40,001 bases of DNA from Basidiobolus meristosporus CBS 931.73 (lineage: Eukaryota > Basidiobolomycota > Basidiobolomycetes > Basidiobolales > Basidiobolaceae). Where the stretch lies: positions 1 through 40,001 of the forward strand of contig MCFE01000746.1 of NCBI GenBank assembly GCA_002104905.1, given 5' to 3'. Positions 31,911-40,001 of the stretch are shown piece after piece. Every line of letters starts with the position of its first letter. Position 1 is the stretch's first letter. The position numbers were made by a program, and so were the translations under genes. Under the pieces are notes generated by a model. That model was not told where the DNA came from. It ran no database searches and was given only the letters and a program-made list of their open reading frames with translations.

Positions 31911-33624
31911 TTGTCACTCTCTGCAATGTCTACTAATGTTATTACTAGAATCTTTCCCTCTGCTGAAAAGTTGGATGGATCTAACTACCAAGTGTGGAAG
32001 GTGCAGATGAAGATGCTGCTACAAGAAAGAGGCCTCTGGCATATTGTCATGGGAGAAGAATGCCCTCCTGATAATGTGGGAGAGGAAGCCTTAAAGTACC
32101 AGAAACAAGAACAAAGTGCCTTTAACTGCATTTGCCCTAATGTTAACAGCAAATTGATAAATCAATGCTCAAGAGCAAAAGTGGCAAAGAATGCCTGGAA
32201 GGCATTAGAAGACACCTACCAGTCATGCTCAGCTACCAAGAAAATGTATTTGAGACAAAAATTCTTTACTACAAAGATGCAGCCAGGAGAAGAAATGAAA
32301 AATCTATTTAACAGAATTACCTTGCTGGTAGATGAGATGGAATCTGTGGGTGTACCCACTACTGATGAGGATGTTATAGTAACTATCTAGAATAGCCTGA
32401 CAGATGAGTTTCAGGGCCTTGTATCAGCCCTAGAGTCCAGAACTGAAGATTTGACCTTAAATTACATATATGGAAGGCTCCTGGATGAAGAATTAAGAAA
32501 ATCAAGCACCAATAAGAAGGAAGAAGAAAATGCTTTAATAAGCAATGATAACCAACAAAGAGGTACCCAAGACCTTACAAAGGCAACAGCAACCTGTTTT
32601 GCAACTACTGCAAAAGGAAAGGACACACATCAGACTGGTGTCTCAAAAAGAGAGATTATCAGCAAAAGAAGCCTGAATATGGAAATGCTGCAACAACTGA
32701 AGATAGACTATTCATGTTTGCATTGAGTATGACCACAGACAAGGATTCTCAGACATGGTATATTGACTTGGGAGCATCTCAACACTTTAAACACCAAAAA
32801 GAACTTTTTACCTAATATCAAGAAATTCCAATTAAGAAGGTTTTCATGGGTGACAATAGAACACTTGATGCAGTGGGAGAAGGAACTATCCAAGTAAACC
32901 TTAGAAGCAGTGAAGGAAGTCATACACTGACCTTTAAAGATGTACTCTATGTATCAGAAATAGCCAAGAACCTGCTATCTGTAAGTAAGGCCGCAGCAAA
33001 AGGACTCAGTTTCAGCTTTGACAACTCTGGATGCAAGATCACTGATCAAAATGGTGCCCATATTCCTTTGGGTATCAGTGATCAGAATCTGTACATGTTG
33101 ACCTATATTCCATTGTATCTGGAAGCCAATATCAGTAACTTAAATGAAGAAACACTAATGCTTTGGCAAAGGAGATTTGGGCACATCAATTTTGATTATT
33201 TGCGCAAAATGATCAAAGATCAGCTAATTTCCGGAGTAAAAGTTGATCCCCAGCTAGTTTGGAGCACTGTGAAGCCTGAATATATGGGAAACAAGCCAGA
33301 CAATTGTTCAAGAGCTCTGGTTTAATCAAAACCAAGAGAAAATTAGATCTGATTCACTCAGATCTGTATGGACCTATGCAAAACTTATCCTTTGGCAGGA
33401 TGAAGTATTTAATCCCTTTTATTGATGATTATACAAGATACACGTGTGTTTACTTCATGGAGAGAAAGGAAGAAGCTCTGTCTAAGTTCAGGGATTTCAA
33501 AGCTGTGGTAGAGAGAGAAACTGGTGAAAAAATCAAGAAAATACGCTCTGACAACGGTGGAGAATGTACCTCAAAACTCTTCATCAACTTCTGCAAAATT
33601 CATGGAATAAAGCAACAGACTACT
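31899..33624 (+). pseudogene. Broken gag-pol of element A
   Basis: Gag frame from 31899 or, more likely, the conserved ATG at 31926 (MST...) to a TAG at 32388-32390. It continues in the same frame to about 32561, where one base is missing relative to the other copies and the frame changes. The protease motif is DLG (32765-32773) instead of DSG. A TAA follows at 32813-32815. The GAG-pre-integrase zinc region reads LWQRRFGH, losing its first His. A further frame change near 33260-33300 leads into the integrase core (LIHSDLYGPM, FIDDYTRYT, SDNGGE), which is cut off before the catalytic Glu. Confidence 0.82.
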
Positions 33625-33639
33625 TTTGAAACTCAAAGA

Positions 33640-36519
33640 TTCTAAATAAGAATCTATCTTGCAATTCCAGGCTCTTGGTGATTGTTTGAGACCATATAAA
33701 GACCTTTTAAGCTTGCAGACCAAATGGAGGTTATCTTGGTCAACAAGCCCATCAGGCTGGTCCATATACATGTCTTCAACAAGTTCTCCACTCAAAAATG
33801 CAGACTTTACATCCATTTGATGAATAAAAAACCTATATTTGGCTGCAATAGCCAATATTAGTCTGTTGGGATTAAACTTGGCTACCAGTGCAAAGGTCTC
33901 AGTATAATCAGGTCCTTTTGTTTGAGAGTATCCTTTGGCCACAAGTCTTGCTTTGTATCTTTCAATTGTACCATCAGCCTTGTATTTTGTCTTGAAGACC
34001 CATCTGCATCCAATCAAGTTTTGTTGATTGGTAATTTGACTAAGTCCCAAGTTTGATATTCCATCAGGGCCTGATATTCCTCAGTCATTGCAGATCTCCA
34101 AAACCTTGTCTGAGGGCTATTTAGGGCCTCTTTTACAGTCTGGGGCTCATCAATATGGACTGAATAGGCATAGGCTAAGTTTGTACCCTCATTTATATAG
34201 TATTTTGGGCTATTTCTTGTCCAATTAGATCTCCTGACATTTGATACTGGTGAGATCACTTCTGGGATATTCCTGGGCACTGATTCAGGCTGAACCATGG
34301 TTGTAAAGTCCTCTGGAGTGAAAAATTTCCATTGGTTTGCTCTGATTCAATCCTGACAATTGGTGGATTTGAGATCAGATTTTTGTTATCCCTAGATGTC
34401 ATTTTTTGTAAAAATTTTGAATTTTCATCACACAACACATCCCTGGACTTGATCAGCTTCTTTGCTTTGGTGTTGTAGAGTTTGTATGCTTTACTCTCAT
34501 TGCAGTAACCCAAAAATATGCATTTTACACTTATTGGCTCAAATTTTGGCTGATTTCCTGGCTGTTTCTTGGCATATGCTGTACACCCAAATATTCTTAG
34601 ATGTTCCGCACTTGAAATGTATCCATACCATGCTTCAAATGGAGTAGAATCACAAAGTATTCTGTTAGAACTCCTATTTTTAAGGTATACAGCTGTGGCA
34701 ACTGATTCTGCCCAAAATTCATAGGATAATTTTTGATCATGGATCAAAGATCTTGCCATATCAATTATTGATCTGTTAGCACATTCTGCTACTCCATTTG
34801 GGTGTGGGGAGTATGGTACAGTAGTTTGTTGCTTTATTTCATGAATTTTGCAGAAGTTGATGAAGAGTTTTGAGGTATATTCTCCACCATTGTCAGAGCG
34901 TATTTTCTTGATTTTTTCACCAGTTTCTCTCTCTCTACCATGGCTTTGAACTCCCTGAACTTAGACAGAGCTTCTTCATTTCTCTCCATGAAGTAAACAC
35001 ATGTGTATCTTGTATAATCATCAATAAAAGTGGTTAAATACTTCATCCCACCAAAGGATAAATTTTGCGTAGGTCCACACAGATCTGAGTGAATCAGATC
35101 TAATTTTTTCTTAGTTTTGATTAACCCAGAGCTCTTGAACAGTTGTCTGGCTTGTTTCCCAAATATGCAGGCTTCACAGTGCTTCAAATTTGCTGGGGGT
35201 TCAACTTTTACTCCGGAAATTAGCTGATCTTTGATCATTTTGCGCAAATAATCAAAATTGATGTGCCCAAATCTCCTGTACCAAAGCATTGGTGTTTCTT
35301 CATTTAAGTTACTAATATTGACTTCCGGATATGATGGAATATAAGTCAACGTGAGCGGATTCTGATCTCTGATACCCAAAGGAATATGGGCACCATTTTG
35401 ATCAGTTATCTTGCATCCAGAATTGTCAAAGCTGAAACTGAGTCCTTCTGCTGTGGCCTTCCTTACAGATAGCAGGTTCTTGGATATTTCTGATACATAG
35501 AGTACTTCTTTAAAGGTCAGTGTATGACTTCCTTCACTGCTTCTAAGGTTTACTTGGATAGTTCCTTCTCCCACTGCGTCAAGTGTTCACTTGTCACCCA
35601 TGAAAACCTTCTTAATTGGAATTTCTTGATATTAGGTAAAAAGTTCTTTTTGGTGTGTAAAGTGTTGAGATGTTCCAGAGTCAATATACCACATCTAAGA
35701 ATCCTTGTTTGTGGTCATATTTAGTGCAGATATGAATAGTCTATCTTCAGTTGTTGCAGCATTTCCATATTCAGGCTTTTTCTGCTGACTGTCTCTTTTT
35801 GAAGCACTGGTCTTATGTGTGTCCTTTCCTTTTGCAGTAGTTGCAAAAAAGATTGCTATTGCCTTTGTAAGGTCTTGGGTACCTACTTTGTTGGTTATCA
35901 TTGCTTATTAAAGCATTTTCTTCTTCCTTCTTATTGGCGCTTGATTTTCTTAATTCTTCATCCAGGAGCCTTCCATATAGGTAATTTGAGGTCAAATCTT
36001 CAGTTCTGTACTCTAGGGCTGATACAAGGGCCTGAAACCTGTCTGTCTGGCTATTCCGGATGGCAACTATCACATCCTCATCAGTAGTTGGTATGCCCAC
36101 AGATTCCATCTCATCTACCAGCAAGGAAATTCTGTTGATCAGATTTTTCATTTCTTCTCCTGGTGGCATCTTTGTAGTAAAGAATTTTTGTCTCAGATGC
36201 ATTTTCTTAGCAGCTGAACATAACTGGTAGGTGTCTTCTAATGCCTTTAAGGCATCCTTTGCCCTTTTTGCTCTTGAGCATTGAATTGGCAACTTGTCCT
36301 TAACATTAAGGCAAATGCAGTCAAAGGCACTTTGTTCTTTCTTTTGGTACTTTAAGGCTTCCTCTTGCATGTTTTAGGAAGGCATTCTTCTCCCATGACA
36401 ATATCCCAAAGGCCTCTTTCTTGTAGCAGTATCTTCATCTTCACCTTCCACACTTGGTAGTTATATCCATCCAACTTTTTGGCAGAGGAAAGAATTCCAG
36501 TAATTGCAGTAGTAGACAT
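33640..36519 (-). pseudogene. Broken gag-pol of element B
   Basis: Gag starts at the ATG at 36519 (MSTTAITG); the upstream ATG found in A and C is TTG here. Breaks, in order: loss of one A in an A-run near 36370; frame change and stop just after a CCHC knuckle (CNYCKRKGHT, near 35813); a CAG-to-TAG-type stop near 35697; a TAA at 35634-35632 shared with A; a stop near 35590; a two-base GA expansion near 34930 in integrase; and frame changes near 34330 and 34030. Integrase D, D and E blocks and reverse transcriptase (MDVKSAFLSGELVEDMYMDQ) are otherwise well conserved. No function remains possible. Confidence 0.82.
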
Positions 36520-36534
36520 TGCAGGGAGTGACAA

Positions 36535-36550
36535 CTCAGGGCTCAAAACC
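36535..36550 (-). other. Primer-binding site of element B
   Basis: Same half-tRNA-type site as in A and C, with one change (GGTTTTGAGCCC in place of GGTTATGAGCCC). The change also removes the ATG that overlaps the site in A and C. Confidence 0.65.
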
Positions 36551-36899
36551 TGTTGTAAGAGTTTTGGAGATATTGGGAGCAATTAGGAGGACAAGTAGAT
36601 TATGCAGTTTTCACTTAATAATTTATTGAATGTAAAAGTAGTATTTATATTTTTATATGGCCTTGGCATAACATACATATAAAACAGGCTTAGACAGGTC
36701 CCAAGAACATGTGTGCAAATTTTGGGGCTCTTTGGACAACTTTGAGAATTTTCATGTTCTGGGTACATGGTATTTTGGTGAAAATATTCAAAATGAATCC
36801 CAACAAGGAATTTGGTCAGTATTCTCTAGGATTTGAAGGTAAATATCTAAGTGACTAAGTTAGGTGAGTATTTAGGTGGAATTACTGATCTTTACAACA
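36551..36899 (-). repeat. 5' LTR of element B (349 bp, reverse orientation)
   Basis: Reverse complement starts TGTTG at 36899 and ends CAACA at 36551. Contains TATAAATA (36649-36642). Homologous to the LTRs of A and C; together with the LTR of A it bounds the A/B block with outward LTR ends. Confidence 0.9.
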
Positions 36900-36929
36900 G
36901 CATTTACAGTGTCTTGCACACCTCCATTG

Positions 36930-37279
36930 TGTTGTAAAAATTTGTATTTCCACCTAAATATTCACCTAACTTAGTCACTTAGATCATTACCTTCAAATCC
37001 TAGAGAATACTGACCAAATTCCTTGTCGGGATTTACTTTGAATATTTTCACCAAAATGCCAGGTACCCAGAACATGAAAATTCTCAAAGTTGTCCAAACA
37101 GCCCCAAACTTTGCACACATGTTCTTGGGACCTTCCTTAGCCTATTCTATGTGTTTGTAATGCCAAGACCAGGTAAAAGTATAAATACTACTTTTTACAT
37201 TCAATAAATCATTAAGTGAAAACCACATAATCTACTTGTCCTCCCAATCACTTCCAATATCTCCAAGACTCTTAGAACA
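36930..37279 (+). repeat. 5' LTR of element C (350 bp)
   Basis: Starts TGTTG; ends GAACA where A and B have CAACA, so the terminal inverted repeat has one substitution. TATAAATA at 37180-37187 and AATAAA at 37203-37208. Confidence 0.9.
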
Positions 37280-37295
37280 GGTTATGAGCCCCAAG
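37280..37295 (+). other. Primer-binding site of element C
   Basis: GGTTATGAGCCCC directly after the LTR: the same complement of the initiator tRNA-Met anticodon arm as in A, matching over the first 12 bases. Confidence 0.65.
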
Positions 37296-40001
37296 CTGTC
37301 ACTCTCTGCAATGTCTACTACTGCTATTACTGGAATTTTTCCCTCTGCTGAAAAGTTGGATGGATCTAACTACCAAGTGTGGAAGGTGAAGATGAAGATG
37401 CTGCTACAAGAAAGAGGCCTTTGGGATATTGTCATGGGAGAAGAATGCCCTCCTAAAAACATGGGAGAGGAAGCCTTAAAGTACCAGAAGAAAGAACAAA
37501 TTACCTTTAACTGCATTTGCCTTAATGTTAAGGACAAATTGCTAATTCAATGCTCAAGAGCAAAAACGGCAAAGAATGCCTGGAAAGCATTAGAAGACAC
37601 CTACCAGTCATGTTCAGCTGCCAAGAAGATGTATCTGAGACAAAATTCTTTACTACAAAGATGCTGCCAGGAGAAGAAATAAAAAATCTAAATAACAGAA
37701 TTACCCTGCTGGTAGATGAGATGGAATCTGTGGGCGTACCAACTACTGATGAGGATGTGATAGTTACCATCCTGAATAGTCTGACAGACAAGTTTCAGGG
37801 CCTTGTAGCAGCCCTAGAGTCCAGAACTGAAGATTTGACCTTAAATTACGTATATGGAAGGCTCCTGGATGAAGAATTAAGAAAATCAAGCGCCAATAAG
37901 AAGGAAGAAGAAAATGCTTTAATAAGCAATGATAACCAACAAAGGAGGCACCCAAAACCCTACAAAGGCAACAGCAACCTACTTTGCAACTACTGCAATA
38001 GGAAAGGACACACATCAGACCGGTGTCTCAAAAAGAGAGATTATCAGCAAAAGAAGCCTGAATATGGAAATGCTGCAACAACTGAAGATATACTATTCAT
38101 ATCTGCACTAAATATGACCACAAACAAGGATTCTCAGACGTGTTATATTGACTCTGGAGCTTCTCAACACTTTACACACCAAAAAGAACTTTTTACCCAA
38201 TATCAAGAAATTCCAATTAAGAAGGTTTTTATGGGTGACAATAGAACACTTGATGCAGTGGGAGAAGGAACTATCTAAGTAAACCTTAGAAGCAGTGAAG
38301 GAAGCCATACACTGACCTTTAAAGAAGTACTCTATGTACCAGAAATAGCCAAGAACCTACTCTCTGTAAGCAAGGCCACAGCAGAAGGACTCAGTATCAG
38401 TTTTGACAATTCTGGATGCAGGACCACTTATCAAAATGGTGCCCATATTGCATTGGGCATCAGAGATCAGAATCTATACAAGTTGACTTCTATTCCATCA
38501 TACTTGGAAGCCAATATAAGTAACTTAAATGAAGAAACACCAATGCTTTGGCACAGGAGATTTGGACACATCAATTTTGATAATTTGCGTAAAATGATCA
38601 AAGATCAGCTAATTTCTGGAGTGAAAATTGATCCCCCAGCTAATTTGGAGCACTGTGAAGTCTGCATATATGGGAAACAAGCCAGACAACCGTTCAAGAG
38701 CTCTGGGTTAATCAAAACTAAGAAAAAATTAGATCTAATTCACTCAGATCTGTGTGGACCTATGCAAAATTTATCCTTAGGCGGGATGAAGTATTTAACC
38801 ACTTTTATTGATGATTATACAAGATACACATGGGTCTACTTCATGGAGAGAAAGGAAGAAGCTCTGTCTAAGTTCAGGGAGCTTAAAGCCATGGTGGAGA
38901 GAGAAACTGGTGAAAAAATCAAGAAAATATGCTCTGACAATGGTGGAGAATATACCTCAAAACTCTTCATCCACTTCTGCAAAATTCATTGAATAAAGCA
39001 AGAGACTACTGTACCATACTCCCCACAGCAAAATGGAGTAGCAGAACAAGCTAACAGATCAATAATTGATATGGCAAGATCTATGATCCATGATCAAAAA
39101 TTATCCTATGATTTTTGGGCGGAATCAGTTGCCACTGCTGTATATCTTAAACATAGGAGTTATAGCAGAATACTTTGTGATTCTACTCCATTTGAAGCAT
39201 GGTATGGATACAGACCAAGTGAAGAACATCTAAGAATATTTGGGTGTACAGCATATGCCAAAAAACTGGCCGGAAATCAGTCAAAATTTGAGCCAAAAAG
39301 TGTAAAATGCATATTTTTGGGCTACTGCAATGAGAGTAAGGCATACAGACTCTACAATACCAAAGCAAAGAAGCTTAACAAGTCCAGAGATGTGTTGTTT
39401 GATGAAAATTCAAAATTTTCACAAAAAAAGACATCAGATGATGACAAAAATTGGATCTCAAGTCCACCAATTGTCAGGATTGAATCAGAGCAAACCAATG
39501 AAAGTTTTTTCACTCCAGAGGACTCTACAACCGTGGTTCAGCCAGAATCAGTGCCCAGGAATATCCCAGAAGTGATCATTCCAGTATCAAATGCCCGGAG
39601 ATCAAATCAAACAAGAAATAGCCCAAATTACTATATCAATGAGTGTACAAACTTAGCCTATGCCTGTTCAGTCCATATTGATGAACCCCAGACTGTAAAA
39701 GAGGCCCTAAATAGCCCTCAGACAAAGTTTTGGAGATCTGCAATGACTGAGGAATATCAGGCACTGATGGAAAATCAAACTTGGGACTTAGTCAAATTAC
39801 CAATCAACCAAAAATCAATTGGATGCAGATGGGTCTTCCAGACAAAATACAAGGCTGATGGTACAATTGAAAGATACAAAGCAAGACTTGTAGCCAAAGG
39901 ATACTCTTAAACAAAAGGACTTGACTATACTGAGACCTTTGCACCGGTAGCCAAGTTTAATTCCATCAGATTAATATTGGCTATTGCAGCCAAATATAAG
40001 T
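37284..40001 (+). pseudogene. gag-pol polyprotein of element C, single frame with four lesions, incomplete at right
   Basis: Copia-type single gag-pol frame. Gag (ATG 37284, or the conserved MST at 37311) contains LDGSNYQVWKVKMKMLLQER, then a CCHC knuckle CNYCNRKGHTSDRC. The protease has DSGAS (GAC at 38150). GAG-pre-integrase has LWHRRFGH...CEVC. Integrase has HSDLCGP, FIDDYTRYT, SDNGGEY and QQNGVAEQANR (the Glu). Reverse transcriptase begins GCRWVFQTKYKADGTIERYKARLVAKGYS. Lesions: one A lost from an A5 run near 37640; TAA at 38276-38278 and 39908-39910 (CAA in sister copies); TGA at 38990-38992 (GGA in A). Everything after 37640 is otherwise one open frame to the window edge. Confidence 0.88.

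Larger units (their letters stand above)
31546..33624 (+). mobile_element. Ty1/copia retrotransposon A, 3'-truncated
   Basis: 5' LTR, primer-binding site, gag, protease and part of integrase on the plus strand. Homology to element C ends at about 33624, in the integrase core just after the GIKQQTT segment; sequence of element B in reverse orientation follows. The reverse transcriptase, RNase H and 3' LTR are missing, so the copy is dead. Flank left of the LTR is ATGTT (31541-31545); no matching duplication is seen at the other end of the A/B block (GCATT at 36900-36904). Confidence 0.88.
33625..36899 (-). mobile_element. Ty1/copia retrotransposon B, 3'-truncated, inverted relative to A and C
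   Basis: Read on the minus strand: LTR (36899 down to 36551), primer-binding site, gag, protease, integrase and the first half of reverse transcriptase. It stops near 33625, shortly after YGLKQSPRAW, before the YxDD catalytic motif. Its end is fused to the truncated end of element A. No 3' LTR. Flank on the LTR side is GCATT (36900-36904). Confidence 0.88.
36930..40001 (+). mobile_element. Ty1/copia retrotransposon C, continues past the window
   Basis: 5' LTR, primer-binding site, gag, zinc knuckle, protease, integrase and the start of reverse transcriptase on the plus strand, running off the right edge. It is the best-preserved copy: one frameshift and three nonsense codons in about 2.7 kb of coding sequence. 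Only 30 bp separates it from element B. Whether it has a 3' LTR and target-site duplication lies outside the window. Confidence 0.9.

Noticed and set aside
1..40001. tRNA, rRNA genes or CRISPR arrays
   Set aside because: I looked for B-box-like GGTTCRANNCC on both strands and for regular short direct repeats with unique spacers, and found neither.

Overview
The window comes from a filamentous, probably early-diverging (zygomycete-grade) fungus. The evidence is eukaryotic: short GT-AG introns (mostly about 50-110 bp) with recognisable branch sites, and conserved genes for secretion, vesicle fusion, proteasome and genome stability. A protein disulfide isomerase ends in HDEL, and there is a PPxY alpha-arrestin. 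RPN13 keeps its C-terminal DEUBAD domain and RMI1 keeps a C-terminal OB-like domain; as I recall both are absent from budding yeast. Several Ty1/copia retrotransposons are present. The lineage (Basidiobolus-, Entomophthora- or Kickxella-like) is a guess; no rRNA or other lineage marker is present.

Layout. 1-1450: 3' part of a cholesterol-dependent-cytolysin-like gene (+), spliced once, with an unusual C-terminus. 2437-3295: small ankyrin protein (-). 5960-6984: seven-exon VTI1-type SNARE (+). 8531-9955: LMBR1/LIMR membrane protein (+). 11397-12371: alpha-arrestin (-). 12372-17955: 5.6 kb without a recognisable gene. 17956-19443: PDI (+), tail-to-tail with seven-exon RMI1 (-, 19700-21808). 22249-22431: a histone-H2A-like relic (-). 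24028-25887: Sel1-repeat protein (+). 27819-29193: PA-TM-RING E3 ligase (+), tail-to-tail with nine-exon RPN13 (-, 29457-30916). 31099-40001: a retrotransposon cluster. It holds an old copia RNase H relic, two truncated copia elements joined tail-to-tail (A +, 31546-33624; B -, 33625-36899), and a third copy (C +, 36930 to the window end).

The cellular genes do not form a pathway or cluster; they are ordinary dispersed fungal genes, some spliced many times (VTI1, RMI1, RPN13) and some intronless (LMBR1, arrestin, PDI, Sel1). Accessory interest lies at the two ends. The left end has a CDC-type pore-forming-protein gene whose membrane-recognition domain appears to have been replaced. The right end has copia elements whose primer-binding site matches the anticodon arm of initiator tRNA-Met, the half-tRNA priming mode of hemiviruses. 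All exon models are manual, built from splice signals, reading phase and remembered family conservation; no search was run.
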